A stretch of 52,086 nucleotides of DNA from positions 1 to 52,086 of the forward strand of contig CAZUQP010000042.1 of NCBI GenBank assembly GCA_964622455.1, written 5' to 3'. Source of the DNA: CAZUQP01 sp964622455 (GTDB lineage: Bacteria; Pseudomonadota; Gammaproteobacteria; DSM-16500). Each line of letters opens with the position of its first letter. The stretch's first letter is position 1. Position numbers and translations under genes: made by a program. The notes beneath the pieces are model-generated. The model worked only from the letters and a program-made list of their open reading frames with translations. It was not told the DNA's origin and searched no databases. Shown here one piece after another: positions 8,813-18,234 of this stretch.

Positions 8813-10126
8813 TTAATGGACATAAGTGCGGCGGGTTTTTACGCCCAGTAAAATGATTGCACCTGCTATTAAAAATATCAAAGCGGTTGACATTCCCATG
8901 CGTTGACTGTGAAAGCTCATCGTGACCATACCAAATAACCAAGGGCCGACAAACGCAGTGATTTTTCCGGAAAAAGCATAAAGCCCAAATAATTTTGTTA
9001 AGTGTTCTTTGGGCGCAAGATGAGTCATAAGAGAGCGGCTGGCTGCTTGTATAGGGCCTAAAAATAAGCCTAGTACGAGAGCAAATACCCAAAACCAAGC
9101 TGTAGAGTGAGTCAGCAATAAGCTAATGAGCAAAATAATTAAACAAGTGAGCGACAGTAAAATGGTATTTTTAGAGCCGAAATAATCGTCTATCCATGCA
9201 AATCCAATAGCGCCAATGCCCGCACTAATACTCATCGCAATGCCAAATAGAATAATTTCTTCAGGTGTGAAACCAAATGTTCCTGCCGCATAAATACCGC
9301 CGAATATAAAAAGTGAATTCAGTCCATCAATATAAATCATATGGGCGATGAGAAACTTTAAGATTTGTCGATAAGGGCCCACCTCTTTAATCATTTGTAT
9401 TAATGTTTTCAACCCTTGTTGGAAGGCGGTTGTTAGGCGGATGCTTGTTGATTTTCGATCAGGCGTCAAAATAAAAAAAGGCAAAGAAAATAATCCAAAC
9501 CATAGCGCTACTAAAGGGCCTGCGATGCGAACATGTTCTGCGGTTTTGGTATCTAGGTGCAGCCAAGGCAAGCGTGAGCGTATTAATAAAAAAGCGGTAA
9601 CTAAACATAGCAGTCCACCCAGATAACCTGCGCCCCATGCCCATCCTGATAATCGTCCTAGATAATTTTTTGGGACTAAGTCCCGCATCATGGCGTTGTA
9701 AAAAACCAAACTGAGTTCAAATCCTACAGTCCCTACCACGACCCAACTGAGCGCCCAAAGTGCGTAGGCGGGCGATGGTTTTGCAAACCATAATAACGCG
9801 GAACTTAAGATGGAAACTCCGGCAAAAAGAGCGATCCAGGGTTTACGTCTACCTAAAAGGTCACCGGCTGCGCCTAAAATAGGGCTGATGAATGCAATAA
9901 TTAAACCCGCAAGTGCAGTTGCATCTGCCCATGCGTGAGTTCCTGCGATAGGGTTTTTAGCGATACCTTGGGTGAAATAGGCCGCAAAAATAAATGTGGT
10001 AATGACGGCGGGAAAAGCGGAGTTTGCCCAATCATACATTCCCCATGCAACAATTCCATAAGATGATTTTGATAAACAAGCCAAAATGCCATCCTTAACA
10101 AAGATGCTTGCTCTTAAGCTTAACAT
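8813..10126 (-). CDS. MFS transporter, UMF1/Atg22-like family
   Basis: This 437-residue membrane protein has about twelve hydrophobic segments. Near the N-terminus it carries GMYDWANSAFPAVITTF, the signature of the UMF1 family (MFS_1/Atg22-like), and after TM2 it has GAAGDLLGRRKPW, the MFS loop 2-3 motif. A second such loop, IDDYFGSKN, follows in the second half. Members are inner-membrane transporters; the substrate is unknown for bacterial ones, and amino-acid efflux is only suggested by yeast Atg22. The start is uncertain: the ATG at 10126 gives a 22-residue hydrophilic lead, while an in-frame TTG about 45 bases downstream sits behind AAGGATGG. The gene is separated by 68 bases from sdaA and is divergent from the mechanosensitive channel gene. 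Confidence 0.85.
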   Translation of the reverse strand: MLSLRASIFVKDGILACLSKSSYGIVAWGMYDWANSAFPAVITTFIFAAYFTQGIAKNPIAGTHAWADATALAGLIIAFISPILGAAGDLLGRRKPWIALFAGVSILSSALLWFAKPSPAYALWALSWVVVGTVGFELSLVFYNAMMRDLVPKNYLGRLSGWAWGAGYLGGLLCLVTAFLLIRSRLPWLHLDTKTAEHVRIAGPLVALWFGLFSLPFFILTPDRKSTSIRLTTAFQQGLKTLIQMIKEVGPYRQILKFLIAHMIYIDGLNSLFIFGGIYAAGTFGFTPEEIILFGIAMSISAGIGAIGFAWIDDYFGSKNTILLSLTCLIILLISLLLTHSTAWFWVFALVLGLFLGPIQAASRSLMTHLAPKEHLTKLFGLYAFSGKITAFVGPWLFGMVTMSFHSQRMGMSTALIFLIAGAIILLGVKTRRTYVH

Positions 10127-10221
10127 ATTATTGATAAGATCATGCGAGTGAATTAGATATTTCCCTTATTTAATGTTAAAATCCCATAAAATCATCTATT
10201 TTTTATCGAGTTATTTTTGCT

Positions 10222-13206
10222 ATGAGAACTATTGTTACATTGATCCTATGTCTCTTCTTGGCAAATGGAATTGCATGCGCAGATACGCCTATATCGCCCG
10301 ATAGTCACTTTTATCCTGATAAAGCGACGCTGGTTTCCCAGCAAATAGATTTACTCAAAAACCGCCTTACTCAAGCGAAAATGGAATTACAGAGCTTACA
10401 AAAGCAGCAAGAAATTTCTCTTGTTTCAGGTCGTGTCAATAAACAAATGCTAAATCAGGTAGAGCTTAGCATTGAAGTGGCTCAATCTAATTTAGAAAGT
10501 ATTAACATTGAATTAACCGAGTGTCAGCAAGCCATTAGCCGCCTTGAGAAAGACATTCAAGATGTACAAAATGAACTGACGGCCTTTAATGTGTTTGGTG
10601 TTAAAATAACGCGGGATGGCTCACCTGACTTAGCACATTTGCATCATACGCTTAGCTATCAAACAACTTTATTAAATTTAGAAAAAGAGCGGGCCAGCTA
10701 TTTATCAGAGATGCAAAACTATGCAGACAATGTATTGCAACTTTATAAGGGAAGATATGCGCGCATCGACTCTTTTTTAAAATCTCAAACAGTCTTGTCA
10801 TTAAAAGAGCGTCAAGCCAAAACTGAATTTGGTTTTGAGGAACAGCAAAATGTTTGGGTAAAACAGTTAAGCGCCCTTGATGCAGAGCTTGCCCGGCTTG
10901 AAGAAAAAAAGCAACAAAATACCCCTGCTTATAGCACATTGCAAAATGAAATTTTTTATGTCAGTGAGAATGTAAATTTTACTTATTTACAAATGTTGAT
11001 TGCGCGTTATCAAGATCAAATTCAGCAATTAAAAGTATCCATTAGTCATGGTAGTTCAATTACCTTACTGAATAAAGTAAGCGACCACTCGCAAGCATTA
11101 GGTAAACAATTGGTTCGCATGAATCAATTGCTAAAAACTCGTCTTGATATATTAACTAAACGACAAAATTATTTACTGCAATCAGGGAAAAATACAGAAA
11201 CATATCAAACTGAATTTACTAACTTGGAAAGTCAGTACAAAGCAGCATTGATGAATGTAGCCGCTTTGAGCCAAAATTTAGTGACTTTTCGTGCTACGTT
11301 AGATCAAGCTTTGCAGCAAGAATTATCTTCACGTCAAGGATTGCCAGGTTTTGGTGCGCGGGCGTGGCTTGATTTGGGCGGTGAAATCTTATTAATTCCT
11401 AATTTAACTTTCCAAGTATTCAAAAGTCTTGGATTTGAAATAGCTAGCTCACTGACATCCGTCACTCAGTGGGGGTGGGGGCTACTGGCTTTTCTAGAAA
11501 CGATCTGGGTGCTGGGATTCATTTTTTTTAATAAGTGGTTAAAAAATACAGTGGCAACAATTCCTGATCATGAGTTTGGTCATGTTAATCCAAAATGGCT
11601 GACCATTAAATTACTGCATCGAAATTTGATAGACATTACAGTCATCGGTAATTTTTTATGGGTACTATTATTTTTAGGTATACCATCCCAGCATTTTGAT
11701 TTGTTGCTCCATTTGACTCTCGTATGGTTATTTTTTAAAGCGATTATCATCATGGCGCGATTATGTCTGGTTGAAACCATGCATGATCGTGCCGGGCGCG
11801 ATGTACGTATGTATCATCAGCTGAAGTGGATTTTTTTGATCGGCGGCTTTGTTACGCTGCTTACTGTTTTTATGCATCAGTTACCGATTATTTATGAAGT
11901 GAAAGATTTATTTGATCGTTTACTATTATTATTTTTATTGGTGGTTTCAATATTTTTACTAAAACAATGGGAAGTGGTACCTAAGATTATTTTACCGCAT
12001 ATTGATGAGAGACGTACGTATCTTAAACGCGTTGCGCAATTGCTGGGTTTATTAATTCCACTGATTTTGTTGGTGAATTCGGTGATTGGCCTCTTTGGTT
12101 TTGTGAACCTTATTCTAACGATTTCATGGTATGAAAGTATTTTTGTTTTAGTGTTGGTGGGTTATTTGGTCGTTCGAGGATTATTAAACGACGGCATGGA
12201 GTGGGTATCAAAAATCTTGATTCGCCATGTGACGAATGGCTGGTTATGGACGGAAGCTTTTCTTAAACCTGTTAATCGTGTACTGCGCATCATATTATTT
12301 TTTAGTGCATGGGTCGTGTTATTTTTATTATATGGCTGGGACCAACAATCGCCTGTGGTTGAGCGGCTCAACAACTTATTGCATTATCGATTAATTGAGA
12401 TGCTAAAAACTTCAATTACGCCGCTTAATATCATTGAATTGGCGGTCATTATTTCATTGCTTTATTGGGCGGCGCGCTGGACGCGGGAATTTATGTATCG
12501 TTTATTATTGTCGCGTACCAAAGATTTGGGCCTTAGAAATAGTATTGCGATTCTAAGTCAATATGCCATGATCGTGGTGGGTGTTTTTATTTGCTTACGG
12601 CTTTTAGGGATTGATCTTAAAGCCCTCGCATTTGCGGCATCTGCTTTTGCTTTAGGTGTGGGCTTAGGATTACGTGACTTAGTTAATAATTTCGCCTGTG
12701 GTTTTTTATTATTGATTGAGCGTCCTCTGCGCGTAGGGGATACTGTGACTATTAACGATCACGAAGGGGAGGTCACCCACATCGGTGGGCGGGCAGTCAC
12801 TATTCGAACCAGCGATCATATGGATATGTTAGTGCCAAATGCTGAAATCTTCAGTAAATCATTTGTCAACTGGACTGCAAAAGATAATATTGTGCGTACA
12901 TTAATTTCCATTAAAATTAATCGCCATGATGATCCCAACGCAGTTCAAGATATTATTTATAAAGTATTAGGCCAACATAAAGATGTATTGCAAGATCCAG
13001 CACCCGAAGTTTTTTTGAAAGAACTGGCTGATGGGTTGATGGAGTTTGAGGTGCGTTATTATATTAATTTAAGGCAGGTTAAATCGCGTTCTGGTTTGCG
13101 CTCAGAAGTGTTGATTGCAATTTGGGAAGCATTTGAGAAACACGATATTCAACCTCCCTATCCTCATCATGAGATATATTTAAAAAATACGTCACCTGTT
13201 TCTTGA
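10222..13206 (+). CDS. Large MscS-family mechanosensitive channel, MscK-like
   Basis: The 994-residue product starts with a signal peptide (about 1-20, cleaved near GIACADT). A long Gln/Leu-rich coiled-coil periplasmic region follows to about residue 380, then roughly eleven membrane segments from about 415 on. The MscS pore and beta domain occupies about 770-985. The pore helix is seen in AASAFALGVGLGLRDLVNN, and RPLRVGDTVTI opens the beta domain. Such channels open under membrane tension to release solutes during osmotic downshock. The layout is that of MscK/MscM (about 1,110 residues) but somewhat shorter. The gene is alone on its strand; it is divergent from the UMF1 gene and convergent with the lipoprotein gene only six bases away. 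Confidence 0.93.
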   Translation: MRTIVTLILCLFLANGIACADTPISPDSHFYPDKATLVSQQIDLLKNRLTQAKMELQSLQKQQEISLVSGRVNKQMLNQVELSIEVAQSNLESINIELTECQQAISRLEKDIQDVQNELTAFNVFGVKITRDGSPDLAHLHHTLSYQTTLLNLEKERASYLSEMQNYADNVLQLYKGRYARIDSFLKSQTVLSLKERQAKTEFGFEEQQNVWVKQLSALDAELARLEEKKQQNTPAYSTLQNEIFYVSENVNFTYLQMLIARYQDQIQQLKVSISHGSSITLLNKVSDHSQALGKQLVRMNQLLKTRLDILTKRQNYLLQSGKNTETYQTEFTNLESQYKAALMNVAALSQNLVTFRATLDQALQQELSSRQGLPGFGARAWLDLGGEILLIPNLTFQVFKSLGFEIASSLTSVTQWGWGLLAFLETIWVLGFIFFNKWLKNTVATIPDHEFGHVNPKWLTIKLLHRNLIDITVIGNFLWVLLFLGIPSQHFDLLLHLTLVWLFFKAIIIMARLCLVETMHDRAGRDVRMYHQLKWIFLIGGFVTLLTVFMHQLPIIYEVKDLFDRLLLLFLLVVSIFLLKQWEVVPKIILPHIDERRTYLKRVAQLLGLLIPLILLVNSVIGLFGFVNLILTISWYESIFVLVLVGYLVVRGLLNDGMEWVSKILIRHVTNGWLWTEAFLKPVNRVLRIILFFSAWVVLFLLYGWDQQSPVVERLNNLLHYRLIEMLKTSITPLNIIELAVIISLLYWAARWTREFMYRLLLSRTKDLGLRNSIAILSQYAMIVVGVFICLRLLGIDLKALAFAASAFALGVGLGLRDLVNNFACGFLLLIERPLRVGDTVTINDHEGEVTHIGGRAVTIRTSDHMDMLVPNAEIFSKSFVNWTAKDNIVRTLISIKINRHDDPNAVQDIIYKVLGQHKDVLQDPAPEVFLKELADGLMEFEVRYYINLRQVKSRSGLRSEVLIAIWEAFEKHDIQPPYPHHEIYLKNTSPVS

Positions 13207-13212
13207 GAGTAT

Positions 13213-13581
13213 TTATACATTCATTTTTTTCTGATAAGCAATCACAGTTCCAGTGACTGTTTTACGATGATGTTTAATTAAAATAACTGCATCTCCCCCG
13301 AGGGACGCTGCTGCCGTGAGAATCGCATCATGAATAATGGCTTCAGGCCGCTTGATTCCGCCTTTATTGTATTTTGATACGGCCGTTTTCCCTAAAATCA
13401 CATACGGTTGTTTGGGGAGCTCATCATTCAGGTAAAGTGAAACATCAATCGGATTTTTTTGATAAGAGGCCACATTTTTTTTGGCGTGAGATTTTTTTGC
13501 TGCATGATTGTGTGAGGTTGAATGGATGCACCCGGTGAGGGTTATAATGGTGACGATCACAAGCCAATAAACATATTTCAT
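13213..13581 (-). CDS. Small putative lipoprotein
   Basis: This 122-residue protein has a type II signal peptide with lipobox LTGC, so Cys18 would carry the lipid. A His/Lys/Asn-rich linker follows (HNHAAKKSHAKK, about 24-36). A compact domain comes next, with LGKTAVSKY and an alanine-rich helix followed by GGDAVILIKH. The helix-then-DAVIL pattern is reminiscent of the small RcsF/YbjQ-type fold, but that is a weak visual likeness and I do not assign a family. It is presumably anchored in a membrane facing the periplasm. It is convergent with the mechanosensitive channel gene. I see no Rho-independent terminator between them. Confidence 0.7.
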   Translation of the reverse strand: MKYVYWLVIVTIITLTGCIHSTSHNHAAKKSHAKKNVASYQKNPIDVSLYLNDELPKQPYVILGKTAVSKYNKGGIKRPEAIIHDAILTAAASLGGDAVILIKHHRKTVTGTVIAYQKKMNV

Positions 13582-13741
13582 GTTGTTCCTTGTTATAAAT
13601 CTCCTTTTCTACCCTTCATCCTATTGTATTTAAATATGAAAGACAAGGCTCAGCTTAGCAGTGACCGCCTATTCAAGAATAGTCATTTGGTGTATCGTAG
13701 TTACTTATTAAATATATAATAAAAACATCGGGGTTCTCTTT

Positions 13742-14989
13742 ATGAAAAAAATCTCAAATACGCGATCAACCTCGTTTTTTGTTGCCGCGGCCCCCTTATT
13801 TTTAGTGTTATTCATTGATAGCATGGGGCTGGGTTTAGTCTTTCCCATTTTGAATGCATTGGTTTTTGATTCAAATGCCCATTTTTTGAGTGGGCACCTG
13901 AGTGATCATATGCGGCATTTTATTTACGGATTTACCATCAGTATTTTTATGTTCTGCTGGTTTTTTGGAGCGGCATTTTTGGGAGATCTCTCAGATCAAA
14001 TCGGGCGTAAAAAAGCGTTAATGATTTGTTTATTGGGTGCTGTTTTAGGTTACTTTGTTTCTGCCATGGGTGTTTTATTTAAAAGTTATATTTTATTGTT
14101 AGTTGGACGAATGATTGCGGGATTTACCGCAGGCAGTCAATCGATTGCGCAAGCGGCCATCGTTGATATCAGTGCGCCAGAACATAAAGCGCGTAATTTA
14201 GGTTTAATTTTATTTTTTACTTCCATGGGATTTGTGTTTGGCCCGATGGTTGGCGGCGTGCTGTCAGATACGGACCTTGTTTATTGGTTTAACTATGCCA
14301 TGCCATTTTATTTTGCAGCCGCTATTTCTTTATTAAATGCGCTATTATTGTGGCTGTTATTTCATGAAACATTTTTTGATATTCACAAAGTTAAATTTAA
14401 ATTTTATCATGCGATTGAAATTTTTATCTCCGCTTTCAAAGATCCAAAGATCCGCGGGCTTTCTCTAGTTTTTTTAGCCATGATTTTCGGTTGGAGCGGA
14501 TTTTATTCTTTTATTTCGATGTATCTTTCACAAGCGCATCATTTTAGTGTTTTAAAAATTGGTTTTTATATGGGAACTTTAGGAGCAGGTTTCGGTATTG
14601 GGACTGGATGGGTGGTTGATAAAGCTATACGTTATTTCTCCCTGAAACAATGTATGATAGGCGGGTGTTTATTAGCAGCGTTAGCCACTTTGCTAACAGT
14701 GATATCGCCGCATGAAGATTATTTATGGTTTTATGCATTAGGTGTTGCAATTCCTATTGCGCTTGCGTATTCAACTATTTTGACATTATTTTCTAATCAG
14801 GTGGATGCAGATTCACAAGGGTGGATCATGGGAATCACTGGCGCTATCATGGCGTTTGCTTTTGGATTGAATGGGATGTTAATGGGAATATTAGCGGATG
14901 TGACGCCAGGAACACCTTTGGTGATAGCAGCCATTTTTCTAATCATGTCAGCGATCATGATGATATTTATGTTTAAGGAAACCAAATAA
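13742..14989 (+). CDS. MFS drug/metabolite transporter, DHA1 (TetA-like) type
   Basis: This 415-residue protein has about twelve membrane segments. The MFS loop 2-3 motif appears as GDLSDQIGRKKAL (about residues 80-92), and the fifth helix contains GFVFGPMVGGVLSD, the antiporter motif C of drug:H+ exchangers. These place it in the 12-helix DHA1 group with TetA-like efflux pumps. The substrate cannot be read from sequence. A very hydrophobic C-terminal half and a short cytoplasmic tail (MFKETK) complete it. It ends one base before the tldD start, so the two genes are probably co-transcribed. The upstream region 13582-13741 is a divergent promoter region shared with the lipoprotein gene. Confidence 0.85.
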   Translation: MKKISNTRSTSFFVAAAPLFLVLFIDSMGLGLVFPILNALVFDSNAHFLSGHLSDHMRHFIYGFTISIFMFCWFFGAAFLGDLSDQIGRKKALMICLLGAVLGYFVSAMGVLFKSYILLLVGRMIAGFTAGSQSIAQAAIVDISAPEHKARNLGLILFFTSMGFVFGPMVGGVLSDTDLVYWFNYAMPFYFAAAISLLNALLLWLLFHETFFDIHKVKFKFYHAIEIFISAFKDPKIRGLSLVFLAMIFGWSGFYSFISMYLSQAHHFSVLKIGFYMGTLGAGFGIGTGWVVDKAIRYFSLKQCMIGGCLLAALATLLTVISPHEDYLWFYALGVAIPIALAYSTILTLFSNQVDADSQGWIMGITGAIMAFAFGLNGMLMGILADVTPGTPLVIAAIFLIMSAIMMIFMFKETK

Positions 14990-14990
14990 T

Positions 14991-16442
14991 ATGGCTAGTT
15001 TTTTAGACATTGCGCGAAAAGATTTATTAGATCCAGCAGGATTAACAGATCATCAACTACAAACGTTATTGAGCAATGTGCTAGGAAGTTCGATTGATAA
15101 TGCGGATCTCTATTTCCAATCTACTTATTCAGAGAGTTGGGTATTAGAGGATGGTATTATCAAAGAAGGCGGCTATGATATTGATCGCGGAGTGGGTGTT
15201 CGCGCCATGAGCGGTGAAAAAACGGGTTTTGCTTATTCTGATGATATTGTAATGCCTGCCCTGGAGCAGGCAGCGAGAGCCGCTAAAAGTATTAGTCAAC
15301 ACGGTGGACAGCAGGCTATTAAAACGTGGCAATGGACTACGGGACACGAATTATACCTGCCCTTAAATCCGCTGCACTCTTTAACTGAAACAGAGAAAGT
15401 GGCATTGTTGCAGCGTATTGATGCTTATGCGCGTGAGCAAGATCCGCGAGTTATTCAGGTGAATGTGAGTTTAGCCGCAGAATATGAAACGGTGCTCATC
15501 ATGGCAAGCGATGGTCATCTTGCTGCAGATGTACGTCCATTAGTGAGATTAAATGTGAGTGTTGTGGTTGAGCATCAAGGACGCCGAGAACAAGGATATG
15601 CGGGCGGCGGCGGTCGCTATGATTATAGTTATTTTACGGAGAATGATCTTGGTTTAAGTTATGCACGTGAAGCGGTTCGTCAAGCACTTGTCAATTTAGA
15701 TGCAGTGGAAGCACCCGCAGGTACGATGCCGGTTGTTTTAGGCCCTGGCTGGCCGGGCGTACTCTTACATGAAGCGGTTGGGCACGGCCTAGAAGGCGAT
15801 TTTAACCGTAAAGGTACCTCAGTGTTTAGCGGTAAAATAGGACAAAGAGTTGCATCAGCTCTTTGTACGGTGGTCGATGATGGGACACTGCCTAATCGAC
15901 GCGGCTCATTAAATGTGGATGATGAAGGTGTTCCCACTCAATGTACTGTTTTAATCGAAAAGGGAATATTGCGTAATTATATTCAAGATAAGCGCAATGC
16001 ACGTTTGATGGGGATGCAATCAACAGGAAATGGCCGTCGTGAATCTTACGCTCATATGCCAATGCCGCGCATGACAAATACTTATATGCTGCCTGGTGAA
16101 TCAACTCCCGAAGAAATTATTGCTTCTGTAAAAAGAGGCGTGTATGCCGTTAATTTTGGGGGCGGCCAGGTAGATATTACTTCAGGCAAATTTGTTTTTT
16201 CCGCAAGTGAAGCTTATCTCATCGAAAACGGTAAAATTACCGTTCCTTTAAAAGGCGCAACTTTAATTGGTAATGGCCCCGATGTATTAACCAAGGTATC
16301 GATGGTGGGCAATGATTTAAAGCTTGATACAGGAATTGGTATTTGCGGTAAGGATGGACAAAGCGTGCCGGTGGGTGTTGGCCAGCCTACATTGCGTATT
16401 GACGCACTGACTGTAGGTGGGACAGGTCACAACAAAGAATAG
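14991..16442 (+). CDS. tldD: TldD, metalloprotease subunit
   Basis: TldD pairs with TldE/PmbA to form a zinc protease that threads unfolded peptides. In E. coli it matures microcin B17 and degrades the CcdA antitoxin. The 483-residue product shows the TldD-specific zinc motif HEAVGHGLEGD (about residues 257-267). Its C-terminal half carries the conserved MGMQSTGNGRRESYAHMPMP and NFGGGQVDI stretches. Length matches the family (about 480). It starts one base after the upstream MFS gene stop, behind AAGGA. Its partner gene pmbA lies about 430 bases downstream, an unusual closeness compared with E. coli, where the two are far apart. Confidence 0.97.
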   Translation: MASFLDIARKDLLDPAGLTDHQLQTLLSNVLGSSIDNADLYFQSTYSESWVLEDGIIKEGGYDIDRGVGVRAMSGEKTGFAYSDDIVMPALEQAARAAKSISQHGGQQAIKTWQWTTGHELYLPLNPLHSLTETEKVALLQRIDAYAREQDPRVIQVNVSLAAEYETVLIMASDGHLAADVRPLVRLNVSVVVEHQGRREQGYAGGGGRYDYSYFTENDLGLSYAREAVRQALVNLDAVEAPAGTMPVVLGPGWPGVLLHEAVGHGLEGDFNRKGTSVFSGKIGQRVASALCTVVDDGTLPNRRGSLNVDDEGVPTQCTVLIEKGILRNYIQDKRNARLMGMQSTGNGRRESYAHMPMPRMTNTYMLPGESTPEEIIASVKRGVYAVNFGGGQVDITSGKFVFSASEAYLIENGKITVPLKGATLIGNGPDVLTKVSMVGNDLKLDTGIGICGKDGQSVPVGVGQPTLRIDALTVGGTGHNKE

Positions 16443-16460
16443 TCTTACAGCTGTCTCATC

Positions 16461-16490
16461 AAAAAGAGCGGCCTCAAGATTGAGACCGCC
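16461..16490 (-). terminator. Rho-independent terminator of the small secreted-protein gene
   Basis: On the minus strand GCGGTCTC (16482-16489) and GAGGCCGC (16468-16475) form an 8-bp stem with one G-U pair around a 6-base loop, followed by TCTTTTT. It lies 10 bases after the stop of the 96-residue gene. On the plus strand the same stem has a C-A mismatch, so it serves mainly the minus-strand gene, although it also lies just after tldD. Confidence 0.75.
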
Positions 16491-16499
16491 TTCTTAATG

Positions 16500-16790
16500 T
16501 TACTGTGCAGCAGGTGTATCAGATGCTGCTGGTGTTGCATCAGCTTGTGTCACAGCGTCAACTGGTTTTTTTGCACTCAGTTTTTTTGTGTGATGGCGAT
16601 GATGTTTTGCTTTTTTAACAGCTGGAGCTGCCTGAGCGCTGTTTTGCGCAGGTGTAGTTGCAGTGTTATCAGCTAATTGTTGAGCAACTGCATTTGACTT
16701 GTCAGTGGTGCCTTGTTGGGCATCATCTGCAAGCGCCACAGTTCCGCTAATTGCTGAAGCAATAATTGATAAAGCGATAAGTTTTTTCAT
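16500..16790 (-). CDS. Small secreted low-complexity protein
   Basis: This 96-residue product has a clear Sec signal peptide (MKKLIALSIIASAISGTVALA, likely cut before DDAQQG). The mature part is about 75 residues, rich in Ala, Gln, Thr, Asp and Pro, with a basic patch KKAKHHRHHTKKLSAKK in the middle. It has no recognisable domain and is probably disordered in the periplasm or outside. The start was chosen at the second ATG because GGAG lies about nine bases before it; a longer frame begins five codons upstream. It has its own terminator and so is probably a real, expressed gene. It lies between tldD and pmbA on the opposite strand. Similar Ala/Lys/His-rich small exported proteins are common in Legionellales, but I cannot name a family. 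Confidence 0.75.
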   Translation of the reverse strand: MKKLIALSIIASAISGTVALADDAQQGTTDKSNAVAQQLADNTATTPAQNSAQAAPAVKKAKHHRHHTKKLSAKKPVDAVTQADATPAASDTPAAQ

Positions 16791-16873
16791 TTCTCTATTC
16801 TCCATGTTAAAGTTGCGGTACTAAGATACTATAAAAATTCAATAGAATGAATATATCATAGAGAGAGAATTTT

Positions 16874-18208
16874 ATGCCTGAAGTGTGGAATAATCCAGAG
16901 TATTTAAAAAATATTGCAGCAGATATCTTAAAGGAGGCCAAAAAGCGAGGGGCTAGTGCTGCTGAAGTTGATGTATCTGCCCAAAAAGGCTTTTCAGTGA
17001 CGGCCCGAATGGGGGATGTTGAATCAGTTGAGTATCATCAAGATAAGACAGTTGACATTACTGTTTATTTTGGAGAAAGGACAGGTTCATCCAGCTTATC
17101 TGATTTAAGATTGGATGCGATCAATGCGGCGGTAGAAGCAGCATGTCATATTGCACGTTTTACCGATAAAGACCCTTGCACCCGGCTGGCAGATAAAGAT
17201 TTATTAGCGTTCCAATATCCTGATCTTCAATTATGTTCCCCTTGGCATATCACCGTTCCTGAGGCGATTGAGCTCGCACTTGCTTGCGAGAAAAAAGCAC
17301 TTGCAAAGGACCCTCGTATTCAAAATTCAGAAGGAGCAGAAGTTTCAACGACGGAAGGTTGCCACGTATACGGAAATTCACAGGGTTTTATCGGATTGTA
17401 TGCGGCGACACGTCATGATATCAGTTGTGTTTTAATTGCAAAACAAAAAGATGAAATGCAAAGAGATTATAGCTACACCGTCTCATCTGACCCAGCGCTA
17501 CTAGAATCGATCGATTGGGTAGCAGCGGATGCTGCTAAAAAAACAGTCCGTCGTTTAGGTGCTAAACAATTAACAACCCGCCGTGTACCTGTGATATTTG
17601 CGGCAGAAGAAGCACGTACGCTGCTAGGACATTTTGTAGCAGCCATTTCGGGAAGCAACTTATATCGTAAATCCTCTTTTTTATTAGATCAATTAAACAC
17701 GCGTGTTTTTCCAGAACATATTCGAATTGAGGAAAAACCGCATTTATTAAAATCATTAGGCAGTGCGCCTTTTGATGATAATGGCGTGGCGACGTGTCCT
17801 AATGTATTTGTGGACCAAGGCGTATTACAAAAATATGCTTTAGGTATTTACTCCGCATGTAAATTAGGGATGCAAACGACGGGGAATGCCGGCGGGGTGC
17901 ATAATTTATGTATCAGTGCAGGTTCTAAAGATTTAACTTCCTTATTAAAAACGATGGGCACAGGTTTATTGATTACTGATCTAATGGGGCATGGGGTCAA
18001 TCTGTTGACTGGAGATTATTCGCGCGGCGCGACTGGTTTTTGGGTTGAAGGCGGAAATATTCAGTATCCAGTAGAAGAAATTACCATTGCAGGTAATTTA
18101 CGAGATATGTATGCGAAGATTCTTGAAGTGGGTTCAGACATTGATAAACGGGGTAATATCCAAACCGGATCGATTTTGATAGAAAATATGATGGTTGCAG
18201 GGAATTGA
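16874..18208 (+). CDS. pmbA: PmbA/TldE, metalloprotease subunit
   Basis: PmbA (TldE) is the non-catalytic partner of TldD. The 444-residue product has the family's N-terminal domain (SVTARMGDVESVEYHQDK) and the C-terminal stretches GNAGGVHNL, TDLMGHGVNLLTGDYSRGA and GFWVEGG. It lacks the HExxxH motif found in TldD, as expected for this subunit. Length matches E. coli PmbA (450). A GAGAGAGAA ribosome site precedes the ATG. It is on the same strand as tldD, but the small secreted-protein gene lies between on the other strand, so it may have its own promoter in 16791-16873. It is convergent with the HPr-like gene. Confidence 0.96.
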   Translation: MPEVWNNPEYLKNIAADILKEAKKRGASAAEVDVSAQKGFSVTARMGDVESVEYHQDKTVDITVYFGERTGSSSLSDLRLDAINAAVEAACHIARFTDKDPCTRLADKDLLAFQYPDLQLCSPWHITVPEAIELALACEKKALAKDPRIQNSEGAEVSTTEGCHVYGNSQGFIGLYAATRHDISCVLIAKQKDEMQRDYSYTVSSDPALLESIDWVAADAAKKTVRRLGAKQLTTRRVPVIFAAEEARTLLGHFVAAISGSNLYRKSSFLLDQLNTRVFPEHIRIEEKPHLLKSLGSAPFDDNGVATCPNVFVDQGVLQKYALGIYSACKLGMQTTGNAGGVHNLCISAGSKDLTSLLKTMGTGLLITDLMGHGVNLLTGDYSRGATGFWVEGGNIQYPVEEITIAGNLRDMYAKILEVGSDIDKRGNIQTGSILIENMMVAGN

Positions 18209-18234
18209 GGGTGAAAGGGGGGAGCTTTAACTTA

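Noticed and set aside
8431..8856. 141-codon plus-strand frame opposite the sdaA 5' end
   Set aside because: It is a shadow of the well-supported sdaA frame, with no domain and no ribosome site.
13522..13719. 65-codon plus-strand frame over the lipoprotein 5' end
   Set aside because: It is antisense to the lipoprotein signal peptide and has no ribosome site or recognisable features.
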